A stretch of 41,353 nt of DNA, taken from positions 1-41,353 of the IMG/VR virus record IMGVR_UViG_3300037076_000473; one strand, 5' to 3'. The notes below the pieces were generated by a model, which did not search any database, was not told the DNA's origin, and saw nothing but the letters and a program-made list of their open reading frames with translations. The DNA comes from a virus. Of this stretch, positions 14,208 to 21,975 are shown piece by piece; the stretch's first letter is position 1; every line of letters begins with the position of its first letter. The translations under genes were made by a program, and so were the position numbers.

Positions 14208-14873
14208 ATGGTTTTCTCATCTCTCATCCCTCATCCCTCAACGGCCTCAAGGTGCATTCTCACCCTGCTTCTCTTTGTCCTGTCCGCCTGCGAGCCGGTC
14301 TTTGCCGCCGAATTCGGCCCCATTTACCGGAATACAATCAAGCCCCATGAGGGCGGTTTCACCGCAAACCGCAATGATCCGGGCAACTGGACCGGGGGTA
14401 AAGTCGGCAAGGGCAAGCTGCTCGGCACCAACCGGGGCATCGCGGCCAATACCTACGGACTGGAATTATTGCGCAAGGGCAAGACCATCAAAGGGCTCAC
14501 CGACGCGGAATGTGAAACGCTCTACAAACGGGACTACTTCGATTCCAAGGCCCTGTCTGCCCTCAAGTCGCAGGGGATTGCGGATGAACTATGCGATGAG
14601 ATTGTCAACATGGGCGAAGGTGGCGGCCGGGCGCTGTTGGCCAAACAGTTCCAGGAGATCGGGTGGGCCACCGGTAAGGCCCCTCCCGTGATGCCGGAAT
14701 TTTCTTGGCGCACCATGGAATGGATCAACCGGTACACGGAGAACAGATCCAACCGGATCGCGTTCTATAACGGCATCCGCATGAAGCGGGTCAAGTTCTA
14801 CGTCAACCTGGTTCATCGCAAACCGAAGATGGCCCAGTTCTTTCGATCATGGATAGACAGGACGGTGGACTGA
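14208..14873 (+). CDS. GH108 endolysin (N-acetylmuramidase) with signal/lipobox-like N-terminus
   Basis: 221 residues. The mature part matches glycosyl hydrolase 108 muramidases: KPHEGGFTANRNDPGNWTGG with the catalytic Glu in EGG (E48), then GTNRGIAANTYG and a C-terminal peptidoglycan-binding helical region (EFSWRTMEWINRY). It cleaves the glycan backbone of the host wall. Residues 16-33 are hydrophobic and end LLFVLSACEPVFAA; LSAC (C28) is a perfect lipobox, while VFAA could serve signal peptidase I or a SAR anchor. Export by the host Sec system is thus likely. The first 14 residues are encoded by a CTCATC-type dispersed repeat, so the start could have been shifted upstream by an insertion. 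Confidence 0.9.
   Translation: MVFSSLIPHPSTASRCILTLLLFVLSACEPVFAAEFGPIYRNTIKPHEGGFTANRNDPGNWTGGKVGKGKLLGTNRGIAANTYGLELLRKGKTIKGLTDAECETLYKRDYFDSKALSALKSQGIADELCDEIVNMGEGGGRALLAKQFQEIGWATGKAPPVMPEFSWRTMEWINRYTENRSNRIAFYNGIRMKRVKFYVNLVHRKPKMAQFFRSWIDRTVD
14214..14242. repeat. CTCATC-type dispersed repeat, copy 1
   Basis: TCTCATCTCTCATCCCTCAT continuing to CCCTCAACGG is a tandem of ~7-base units. Related units, including CCCTCAACGG, recur at 24545-24607. Here it encodes the first residues of the endolysin. Confidence 0.6.
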
Positions 14874-14874
14874 C

Positions 14875-15276
14875 ATGATCTCTTCTCTGATCGGCTTAAT
14901 CGGCAGCACTCCCTGGGGCATCTCGGCGCTGTTGTATGTTGCAGCCGGGTTGCTGGTCACCAGCCTCGGCCTGGGCGTAGAGGTAAAGATCCAGGCCGCC
15001 CACCTCGACGCGGCCAAGGCGCGGCAGGAGTCTCTGGGCGACAAAATCGCTACACAGAACCGGGCCATAAGCACCTGGAAGTCTGCCGCCGAGATACAGG
15101 CCCACCGGGCCGTGGAAGCGTCACAGCGGGCCGAGAAGGTCCGGGTTGTCACCACCGAGCGCATCCGCACCATCACCCTGCTGCCGGTACCCGTCGCCTG
15201 CCCCGAAGCGGTGCAGTGGGGCGCTGATCAGGCCATCAAGTTCAACAAACACTGGGAGGGCCAGAATGAAGAATAG
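14875..15276 (+). CDS. i-spanin (Rz-like)
   Basis: 133 residues. Residues 15-37 (GISALLYVAAGLLVTSLGLG) form an N-terminal membrane anchor. The following periplasmic part (LDAAKARQESLGDKIATQNR and on) is a long coiled coil, and the tail contains VPVACPEAVQWGAD. I-spanins pair with outer-membrane o-spanins to fuse the membranes in the last lysis step. It starts one base after the endolysin stop, and the o-spanin overlaps its end. Confidence 0.82.
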   Translation: MISSLIGLIGSTPWGISALLYVAAGLLVTSLGLGVEVKIQAAHLDAAKARQESLGDKIATQNRAISTWKSAAEIQAHRAVEASQRAEKVRVVTTERIRTITLLPVPVACPEAVQWGADQAIKFNKHWEGQNEE

Positions 15277-15535
15277 CATCGTTGCAATTTGCCTGGCCCT
15301 GCTCCTGTCCGGATGTTCCACCCTGCCGGCCACGGTCGAGGTGCCGATCCCCGTACCCTGCACGCCGCCGCCCCAGGTAACCCGCCCGCACCTGGCCGTG
15401 GGCAGACTGCGGCCCGACTCGCCTGCTGCAGACGTGGTCAAAGCCTATGAGACCACCCTGGAGGAGCTGGCTGGCTACGCGCTCTACCTTGAAACCCTGT
15501 TGAACGGGTATCGCGGAGCCGGAAATGCCCGATGA
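15266..15535 (+). CDS. o-spanin (Rz1-like lipoprotein)
   Basis: 89 residues. MKNSIVAICLALLLSGCS is a lipoprotein signal with a perfect lipobox LSGC (C17). A Pro-rich segment follows (VPIPVPCTPPPQVTRP), typical of Rz1. It overlaps the end of the i-spanin gene by 11 bases in another frame, the usual overlapped spanin layout. It sits in the outer membrane and contacts the i-spanin tail. Confidence 0.85.
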   Translation: MKNSIVAICLALLLSGCSTLPATVEVPIPVPCTPPPQVTRPHLAVGRLRPDSPAADVVKAYETTLEELAGYALYLETLLNGYRGAGNAR

Positions 15536-15770
15536 GATGGCCCGCACCCAGGAAGTCTGCGATCGGCTCCTGGAGGATGACCTGGCCGAACACTTCCGGA
15601 GGCAAAGAGGGACCTCCCCTCCTGTGTTAGGAGGGGCCGGGGGTGGTACGGTTTGCATAGACTGCGATATCGAGATCCCTGAAAAGCGCCGCCTGGCAGT
15701 TCCCGATTGTACCCGCTGCGTATCATGCCAGGGCGATTATGAAATTCATGACCATTGGAGGGCACTGTAG
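15525..15770 (+). CDS. TraR/DksA-like zinc finger with in-frame palindrome insertion
   Basis: 81 residues. The C-terminal zinc finger CIDCDIEIPEKRRLAVPDCT followed by RCVSC is the TraR/DksA C4 finger; such small phage proteins bind in the RNA polymerase secondary channel or the finger may have other use. Between the N-terminal helix (CDRLLEDDLAEHFRRQR) and the finger lie about 14 residues (GTSPPVLGGAGGGT) encoded by a REP-like palindrome. The gene stays open. Normal relatives place the finger directly after a short linker. The start overlaps the o-spanin end; ATG at 15537 is an alternative. Confidence 0.85.
   Translation: MPDEMARTQEVCDRLLEDDLAEHFRRQRGTSPPVLGGAGGGTVCIDCDIEIPEKRRLAVPDCTRCVSCQGDYEIHDHWRAL
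15611..15649. repeat. REP-like palindrome, copy 2 (inside coding sequence)
   Basis: CCCCTCCT (15616-15623) pairs with AGGAGGGG (15629-15636) around GTGTT and is followed by CCGGGGGTGGTA. Same architecture as copy 1 at 9611-9651. It sits in frame within the TraR-like gene. Confidence 0.78.
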
Positions 15771-16286
15771 ATGACCATAACCGTAACCTGGCCGATGATC
15801 GGCTTTATCACGACGCTGATCGGCATCTGGAGCGGATTCCTGATCGGCCTGATCCGCTGGTCGCTGAAGCGCAATCTGGCCGCCTTCGAGGAGAAGCTTG
15901 CCGGCACAGCCACCCAAACAGCAAAAGCCACCCAGGATCTAGCCGCGCATAAAGTGGAGACACAGGAAAGAATCTCCGCGCTCTCGGCAAAACTGAAGAA
16001 TATCCCGACGGGCTGCAGCAGCCACCTGCATATGGATGCCAGGGTTGACGGCCACAACGACCGGCTGGCCCAGCATAAAGAATTGATCGTCAAAATTGAG
16101 GGGGAGTTCAAGTCCCTGCCGAAAAAGCGCGATTTGGACGCCGTCCACGACCAGGTCAACATCGTCAAGTCACAGATAGCCGATGTTCGCACTGACGTCG
16201 GCAAGATCGCAGGCGCCCTGCCGGGCCTCACCAATATTACCGAAATGATGAACAAGTTCTTGCTGCTGCATGGAGGGGGAAAATAA
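15771..16286 (+). CDS. DUF2730 protein (Mu gp25-like)
   Basis: 171 residues. Residues 8-30 are a transmembrane helix (MIGFITTLIGIWSGFLIGLI) followed by a long coiled coil (RISALSAKLKNIPTGCSSHL and on to about 150). Position before the winged-helix and DUF3486 genes equals gp25 of Mu. Function is not established; as a membrane protein beside the lysis cassette it could also contribute to lysis. It starts directly after the preceding stop. Confidence 0.8.
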   Translation: MTITVTWPMIGFITTLIGIWSGFLIGLIRWSLKRNLAAFEEKLAGTATQTAKATQDLAAHKVETQERISALSAKLKNIPTGCSSHLHMDARVDGHNDRLAQHKELIVKIEGEFKSLPKKRDLDAVHDQVNIVKSQIADVRTDVGKIAGALPGLTNITEMMNKFLLLHGGGK

Positions 16287-16591
16287 TGCTGCCTTACGTC
16301 GATGTCGTCACCGCAAACATCCGCCTGATCATGCTGCGCGAGCTGGAGCAGACCAACGGCTACACCAGCAACGACAGCGTGCTGCAGATGGTGCTGGGCA
16401 AGTGGGGCCAAACCGTCAGCCGCGATCGTGTCCGGACCGAGCTGGCCTGGCTGGCGGATCAGGGTTTGATCACGCAGGTCCCCCTGGGTGAATCAGGCTC
16501 GGTGCGTGTCACCCTGACCGAGCGCGGCCTGGATGTCGCCACCGGCGCCGCCACCGTTCCGGGCGTCCAGCGCCCAGGGCCGAGGTGTTGA
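16286..16591 (+). CDS. Winged-helix protein (Mu gp26-like, ArsR-like fold)
   Basis: 101 residues. IRLIMLRELEQTNGYTSNDS, GQTVSRDRVRTELAWLADQG and VRVTLTERGLDVATG make a winged helix, the pattern of the VpaChn25-type phage proteins found at this place in Mu-like phages. TAATG overlap at the start. Function unknown, possibly packaging-related DNA recognition. Confidence 0.8.
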   Translation: MLPYVDVVTANIRLIMLRELEQTNGYTSNDSVLQMVLGKWGQTVSRDRVRTELAWLADQGLITQVPLGESGSVRVTLTERGLDVATGAATVPGVQRPGPRC

Positions 16592-16593
16592 TC

Positions 16594-17178
16594 GTGTCCA
16601 CGCCATCGACCATCGACAAGCTGCCGCCCGAGATCAAGATCCAGCTCCGCGAGTGGCTCCAGGATCCGCGGATCACCCAGGAACAGGCCACCGATCGCAC
16701 TAACGAGCTGCTGATCGAACTGGACCTTCCGGAGCGCGTCACCAAGTCATCGGTCAACCGGGCCGCCATGCGCTGGAAAAAAGTGGATGGCCGTATCCGG
16801 CAGCAGCGCGAAGTCAGCGAGATGTTCATCGCCAAGGTCGGGGCCGCGCCCCAGGGGCAGTCCGGACTGATGATCAACGAGATCCTGCGGACACTGGCCT
16901 ACGATCTGACCGAAAAGCTGATCGATATCGACCTGGAGGATGAAGAGACCAACCTGCCTGCCGTCATCGAGCAGGTCAAGGCACTGTCGTTGACCATGCA
17001 GCGCTTGGAGTCGGCAGCCACCAACAACGTCAAGAGGGATAACGAGATCCGCAAACAGGAGCGGGAGAAGGCCCTCCAGGATGCAGTAAAAACCGTGGAG
17101 ACCAGCGCCAAACAGGCTGGTATTTCCGATGAAACTATCCAGATCATCAGACGTGACGTACTGAGGATGGCCAATTGA
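16594..17178 (+). CDS. Small terminase-like protein (DUF3486, Mu gp27)
   Basis: 194 residues. The N-terminal LPPEIKIQLREWLQDPRITQ and VTKSSVNRAAMRWKKVDGRI match DUF3486, the presumed small terminase subunit of Mu-like phages, which would recognise the packaging site. The rest is helical and coiled. GTG at 16594 is preferred because GAGGTG lies about eight bases upstream; GTG at 16585 would overlap that site. The stop overlaps the next start. Confidence 0.85.
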   Translation: MSTPSTIDKLPPEIKIQLREWLQDPRITQEQATDRTNELLIELDLPERVTKSSVNRAAMRWKKVDGRIRQQREVSEMFIAKVGAAPQGQSGLMINEILRTLAYDLTEKLIDIDLEDEETNLPAVIEQVKALSLTMQRLESAATNNVKRDNEIRKQEREKALQDAVKTVETSAKQAGISDETIQIIRRDVLRMAN

Positions 17179-18617
17179 AACAAGGCAACGCCAGGATACT
17201 GCCGCCCAATCCGGACGGCCTTTTTCTGCCCTATCAGGAGCGCTGGATTAACGATACCAGCCGACTGAAGCTGATGGAAAAATCCCGGCAGATCGGCCTG
17301 TCCTGGAGCACGGCCTATCCGGCGGTCGAGCGGACCGCGAAACAAGGGTCCAAATGGGACCAGTGGGTATCCAGCCGCGATGAGATCCAGGCCCGGCTGT
17401 TCCTGGAAGATTGCAAGATGTGGGCACAGGTCTTTTCCCTGGCCGCCGATGATCTGGGTGAGGTGGTCATTGACGCCAAAAAGAAGCTGACCGCCCTGGT
17501 ACTGTCTTTTGCCTCGGGAAAGCGGATCTACTCCATGAGCAGCAACCCGGATGCACAGGCAGGCAAACGTGGTGGCCGTATCCTGGATGAATTTGCCTTG
17601 TTGAATGATCCCCGGCAGATGTGGTCAATCGCCTACCCCGGTCTGACCTGGGGCGGATTCATGGAAGTCATCTCCACCCACCGTGGCAGTAAGAATTTCT
17701 TTAACCTGCTGATCCGCGAGATCCTGGAGAAAAACAATCCCAAGAAGATCAGCCTGCACCGGGTCACCCTTCAGGATGCCCTGGACCAGGGTTTTCTCTA
17801 CAAATTACAGCAGGCGCTGCCGCAAGACGCTGAGCAGCAGGCAATGGATGAAAAGGAGTATTTCGATTTCATCAAGGCCGGTTGCGCCGACGAGGAGTCG
17901 TTCCAACAGGAATACATGTGTGTGCCGGGTGATGATGATACCGCTTTCCTGGAATACGATCTGATTGCCGGCTGCGAATATCCGGCTGCCGAAAAGTGGG
18001 AAATAGAGCTTCCGGAGCGTCCCACCGGCAACCTCTATGCCGGGCTGGATATCGGCCGCAAGAAAGACCTGACCGTCCTCTGGGTGCTGGAGCTTTTGGG
18101 AGATGTGCTCTACACCCGCATGGTCATTACCCTCAAGAATATGAGCAAGCCCGACCAGGAAAAGGTGCTCTGGCCCTGGATGAAGATACTCAACCGCTGC
18201 TGCCTGGATTATACCGGCCTGGGAATCGGCTGGGGCGATGACGCCCAGAAGCAGTTTGGGGAATACCGGGTGGAATGCGTCACCTTCACCCCAAAGGTCA
18301 AAGAGGCCATGGCCTACCCGGTGCGCGGCAAGATGGAAGACAAGAAACTGCGTATACCGTTTGACCCGGAGGTCCGCGCGGATCTGCGAGCCGTCACCAA
18401 GGAAACAACCGCTGCCGGCAACATACGTTTCACCGCCGAACGGAGTGAAAACGGCCATGCCGACCGCTTCTGGGCGCTGGCGCTGGCAATACATGCAGTA
18501 GGTAACACCGGCCCTATTAAATACAGCTATGACAGCGTCAAGAAGTCCGATAATGCCGATCTGTTTGGGCGCATCAGTACCAACCACGGCGTAGGCCGGC
18601 AGGAAGGCTGCTGGTAA
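17175..18617 (+). CDS. Large terminase (Mu gp28-like)
   Basis: 480 residues. ATP-driven packaging motor with a nuclease domain. The ATPase has a deviant Walker A, EKSRQIGLSWS (about 35-45), and Walker B ILDE (D138/E139). The RNase H-like nuclease begins YAGLDIGRKKDL (D292) and ends near DRFWALALAIHA. The TTG start overlaps the preceding stop as TTGA and reads MKQGNARILP, giving the conserved FLPYQERW segment near residue 17. Confidence 0.95.
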   Translation: MKQGNARILPPNPDGLFLPYQERWINDTSRLKLMEKSRQIGLSWSTAYPAVERTAKQGSKWDQWVSSRDEIQARLFLEDCKMWAQVFSLAADDLGEVVIDAKKKLTALVLSFASGKRIYSMSSNPDAQAGKRGGRILDEFALLNDPRQMWSIAYPGLTWGGFMEVISTHRGSKNFFNLLIREILEKNNPKKISLHRVTLQDALDQGFLYKLQQALPQDAEQQAMDEKEYFDFIKAGCADEESFQQEYMCVPGDDDTAFLEYDLIAGCEYPAAEKWEIELPERPTGNLYAGLDIGRKKDLTVLWVLELLGDVLYTRMVITLKNMSKPDQEKVLWPWMKILNRCCLDYTGLGIGWGDDAQKQFGEYRVECVTFTPKVKEAMAYPVRGKMEDKKLRIPFDPEVRADLRAVTKETTAAGNIRFTAERSENGHADRFWALALAIHAVGNTGPIKYSYDSVKKSDNADLFGRISTNHGVGRQEGCW

Positions 18618-18817
18618 TGGCCAGCAAGCGTTGCCTTCGCCGCAAACAATGCGGCCGGAAGCAGCGTTTTGAATCACGTGTACTGGCTATGGATGCTATG
18701 CATTCACTCATTCGATCCGGAAAGACACGTGGCGGGTTCCTTCACATCTACCGCTGTACATTCTGCTGCGGCTTTCATTTCGGACACGCCATAGGACAAC
18801 AACAAGGAGCCAGGTGA
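18617..18817 (+). CDS. Small zinc-ribbon-like protein between terminase and portal
   Basis: 66 residues: KRCLRRKQCGRKQRF near the start and YRCTFCCGFHFGHA near the end, Cys/His knuckles fitting a zinc ribbon. The basic N-terminus suggests nucleic-acid binding. It overlaps the terminase stop (TAATG) and the portal start. Function unknown. Confidence 0.72.
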   Translation: MASKRCLRRKQCGRKQRFESRVLAMDAMHSLIRSGKTRGGFLHIYRCTFCCGFHFGHAIGQQQGAR

Positions 18818-20403
18818 TGGCAGACGTAACCCTGTACGACGCATATAACCGCCCGATCAACAAGACCGTCCTGGACAAGGAACTGGCCGCGCCCTCCCTG
18901 ACCGGTATCCGTTCGGTCTGGAATTACAGTTATGTCACCGGCGGGCTGACCCCGGCCCGCCTGGCCACCCTGCTCAAAAACGCCACCGAAGGTCAGGCCG
19001 ATGAATTCCTGTCCCTGGGCGAGGAGATGGAAGAAAAGGATCTCCATTACGCCTCTGTCCTGGGTACCCGCAAGCGTGCCGTGGCCCGGCTGCCGATCGT
19101 GATCGAATCGGTTACCGATAAACCCGAGGATGTTGCCCTGGCCGATGAGATCCGGACACTGTTCAAACATCCCAATGCCAAGGGCATGGTAGAGGATTGC
19201 CTGGATGCCCTGGGCAAGGGGTACAGCGTCAACGAGATCATGTGGGACAAGTCAAAAACGCCTTGGATGCCGGGCCGCTTCGAATGGCGGGATCCGCGCT
19301 TCTTCCACTACGACCTGGTCACCCGGCGCGAACTGCGCCTGAAGGATGAAGCGGACCTGATGAACGGCATTCCCCTGGAGCCGTACAAGTTCATCGTCCA
19401 CACCCCGCGCCTGAAGACCGGCATACCGATCCGGGGCGGCCTGGCCCGCCTGGCAGCCTGGACCTATATCTTCAAAAACTACGCCGTCAAGGATTGGATG
19501 GCGTTTTGTGAAGTCTTCGGCATGCCGCTGCGCCTGGGCAAGTACCGCCCAGGGGAGACGGAAGACAACATCGCCATCCTGCGCTCGGCCGTGGCCAACC
19601 TGGGCAGCGATGCTGCCGCCGTGATCCCGGAGGGGATGCTGATTGAATTCATTGAATCGGCCAAGTCCACCGGCGGGCAGGAGCTGTTTGAAAAGCTGGC
19701 CACCTGGCTCGACAAACAGATGAGCAAGGCCATCCTGGGCCAGACCATGACCGCCGATGACGGTTCATCCAAGGCACAGGCCGCCGTGCATAACGACGTG
19801 CGCGAGGATATCCGCGATGCCGATGCCGAGCAGCTGGCCGAGACCCTGGGCCGTGACCTGGTCAGGCCGTACATCGATCTGAACCATGGCCCTCGCGACG
19901 AATACCCGCGGGTCTGCTTCCGCGAGGCCGAGCGGGCCGATATCCCGGTCATGTCCGAAGCACTGGGGATACTGGTGCCTCTGGGGCTGAGGGTGGAGAT
20001 GAGCGAGGTGCGCGATAAGCTCGGTTTCAGCGACCCGGCCAAGGATGCCGAATGCCTGGCGCCAGCTGCCGTACCGCCCCCAGTCCCGATGGATCTAACG
20101 GCACCAATCGTCCCGGATGGTAAAAAACCGGTGGTCGCCACCAATTCCGAGCAAACCGCTCCCGCGATTGATCCGTCCAACCTGCTGGCCACTAAACTGG
20201 GACAGGATGCCATGACCTTCACGGATCCCTGGGTTGAGAAGCTGCGTCAACTAACCGAGTCAGCCACCAGCCTGGAGGATCTGCGCGATCGCATCATAAC
20301 CGCCTATGGTGATATGGACCCGGCCGACCTGGGCGGCATCATCGCCCAGGCCACGGGACTGGCTGATTGCGCCGGGCGCTCTGAAGTCCAGGATGGGATG
20401 TAG
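18817..20403 (+). CDS. Portal protein (DUF935, Mu gp29-like)
   Basis: 528 residues. Forms the head vertex ring for DNA passage. Family features include FEWRDPRFFHYD, HTPRLKTGIPIRGGLARLAA and FCEVFGMPLRLGKYRPGETE, then SKAILGQTMTADDGSSKAQA. The C-terminal 90 residues are variable and Pro-rich. ATG at 18817 has AAGGAG upstream and overlaps the previous stop. Confidence 0.95.
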   Translation: MADVTLYDAYNRPINKTVLDKELAAPSLTGIRSVWNYSYVTGGLTPARLATLLKNATEGQADEFLSLGEEMEEKDLHYASVLGTRKRAVARLPIVIESVTDKPEDVALADEIRTLFKHPNAKGMVEDCLDALGKGYSVNEIMWDKSKTPWMPGRFEWRDPRFFHYDLVTRRELRLKDEADLMNGIPLEPYKFIVHTPRLKTGIPIRGGLARLAAWTYIFKNYAVKDWMAFCEVFGMPLRLGKYRPGETEDNIAILRSAVANLGSDAAAVIPEGMLIEFIESAKSTGGQELFEKLATWLDKQMSKAILGQTMTADDGSSKAQAAVHNDVREDIRDADAEQLAETLGRDLVRPYIDLNHGPRDEYPRVCFREAERADIPVMSEALGILVPLGLRVEMSEVRDKLGFSDPAKDAECLAPAAVPPPVPMDLTAPIVPDGKKPVVATNSEQTAPAIDPSNLLATKLGQDAMTFTDPWVEKLRQLTESATSLEDLRDRIITAYGDMDPADLGGIIAQATGLADCAGRSEVQDGM

Positions 20404-20406
20404 CCG

Positions 20407-21174
20407 ATGACCGACGAAGAATATCAAAGCGTTTTTGATCTGCCCTTTGCAGAGGCTTCGCAGTTCTTCCAGGCCAAGCTCGATATTCCCACGGCCGTCT
20501 GGGATGACCTCTGGAAAGAGCAGCACGCCAAGGGCTTCATGGTGGCGGGCGCGCAAAAGGCCGACCTGCTGGCCGACTTCCGGACCGCCGTGCAATCGGC
20601 CATCGATGGCAAACTGACCCTGGCTGATTTTCAGGGGCAGTTCGACAGCATCGTCGCCAAGCATGGCTGGAGCTACAACGGCAGCCGCAACTGGCGATCC
20701 GAGCTGATCTACAACACCAACGTGCGCACCTCCTACATGGCCGGCCGCTGGCAGCAGCTGACCGATGTGCCCGCCGGCGAGGTTGTCTACCTGGTCTACC
20801 GGCATGCCGACGGCGTGCGCCACCCGCGTCCCTGGCACGTAGCCTGGAACGGAATCACCCTGCCGGCGGACGATCCCTGGTGGGCTACTAATTTCCCGCC
20901 CAACGGATGGGGCTGCCACTGCACCGTCTATCGGGCTACGGCCGAAGAGTACCGGGCAGCGGTGGCTGCCGGCAACATCCCGGCCGCTGATCATATTATC
21001 GATCCCAAGACCGGCGCACCCGTGGGCATCGACAAGGGCTGGGATTACAACGTCGGGCAGGCCGGGCAGCAGCATGACTACGAAGTGCTGCGAGACAAGA
21101 TCATTTCCCTGCCGCCGGATATCGGCGACCGGCTGCGGGCCGAGATGGCCGCCAAAGGGATCGAGGTCGCCTGA
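20407..21174 (+). CDS. MuF-like head morphogenesis protein (Mu gp30, F)
   Basis: 255 residues. The SPP1 gp7/MuF minor head protein is defined by IYNTNVRTSYMAGRW and HPRPWHVAWNGITLPADDPW, then NFPPNGWGCHCTVYR, all present. Mu F is longer (about 430), so a C-terminal extension is absent. It binds the portal and is a minor capsid component. No good ribosome-binding site is visible and only three bases separate it from the portal gene, so coupling is likely. Confidence 0.93.
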   Translation: MTDEEYQSVFDLPFAEASQFFQAKLDIPTAVWDDLWKEQHAKGFMVAGAQKADLLADFRTAVQSAIDGKLTLADFQGQFDSIVAKHGWSYNGSRNWRSELIYNTNVRTSYMAGRWQQLTDVPAGEVVYLVYRHADGVRHPRPWHVAWNGITLPADDPWWATNFPPNGWGCHCTVYRATAEEYRAAVAAGNIPAADHIIDPKTGAPVGIDKGWDYNVGQAGQQHDYEVLRDKIISLPPDIGDRLRAEMAAKGIEVA

Positions 21175-21740
21175 TGGCCAACGAGTTCGTCAGAATTTAC
21201 CTGGATGACCGCGAGGCGAACCAGCTCCTCACGAGCATCCGGACTCGTTATGAAAACCTGCATGACTGTCTCAACCGGATCGGTGATGAATACATCAAGC
21301 GGGTCGATAACCGCTTCGAGACCGAGACGGATCCGGACGGTAACAAGTGGCTGCCGACCAAGGTGCTCTCCAATTACCTGGGATTCGTCGGTACCCGCAA
21401 GGGCTACAAGCGCCACCAGGCATACACACAGGACGGCCGCTGGCGGGCCGCCTTCACCCGCTACCTGGACAACAAGAAGATCCTCTATATGACCGGGGCG
21501 CTGCGCGGGGATATCCACTACCAGGCGGACGACACCAGTCTGACCATCGGCACCAGCGGCCGCATCCCCTATGCCGGCATCCAGCAGTTCGGCGGCCTGG
21601 CCGGCCGGGGCCGCAAGGTCCGCATACCGGCCCGACCCTACCTGGCCCGCAATACGGCCGATGGAATGGAGCTGGGGGATGGCGATCGCAACATGGTGGT
21701 CGGGAAGCTCACGACCTACCTGAATACGGGCAAAGCGTAA
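21174..21740 (+). CDS. G: Phage virion morphogenesis protein (Mu gpG, gp31)
   Basis: 188 residues. Matches the virion morphogenesis / tail completion family: RNTADGMELGDGDRNMVVGK at the end, YAGIQQFGG (about 138-146) and DPDGNKWLPTK in the middle. In Mu, G is needed for head completion and tail joining. The start overlaps the MuF stop (TGATGG). Confidence 0.88.
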   Translation: MANEFVRIYLDDREANQLLTSIRTRYENLHDCLNRIGDEYIKRVDNRFETETDPDGNKWLPTKVLSNYLGFVGTRKGYKRHQAYTQDGRWRAAFTRYLDNKKILYMTGALRGDIHYQADDTSLTIGTSGRIPYAGIQQFGGLAGRGRKVRIPARPYLARNTADGMELGDGDRNMVVGKLTTYLNTGKA

Positions 21741-21975
21741 ACGCGCAAATTTGCCCCGTGAGGGGCGACCGGGGTGGTCAGGCGGTCAACATACCGAGCC
21801 AATGCCACTCACCCCCGCACGCGCGGAGTTAAAGACGTGTTTAAGACGGTTCCATTTTGCCTCGCGCGTGAGGTTTGGCCCGGATAAAAAAAGTGGGGCA
21901 GATAGCAGGAATTAAACCGGCTTTAAATGTATCCCATAAAGGCGACTGGTACAGTCGCCAACCAGGAGACAACGA
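21741..21975. other. Central non-coding gap between G and I, candidate strong gyrase site region
   Basis: 235 bases without a credible gene. Structures are GCCCC/GGGGC (21753-21766), an 8-base inverted repeat CACGCGCG / CGCGCGTG (21818-21825 and 21863-21870) and a perfect GGCGACTG/CAGTCGCC hairpin (21941-21959). In Mu the strong gyrase site lies between G and I near the genome centre. Here the gap is in the same place, close to the midpoint of the ~770 to ~41 kb prophage. No gyrase-site sequence match can be claimed. Confidence 0.45.
21941..21959 (+). other. Perfect 8-bp hairpin upstream of the protease gene
   Basis: GGCGACTG (21941-21948), loop GTA, CAGTCGCC (21952-21959). It lies just upstream of the AGGAGA ribosome-binding site, so it could affect translation of the protease or act as an mRNA 5' stabiliser. 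Confidence 0.6.

Noticed and set aside
21755-21975. Possible small gene in the gap between G and I
   Set aside because: No ATG/GTG with a ribosome-binding site and no sensible protein; kept as non-coding.
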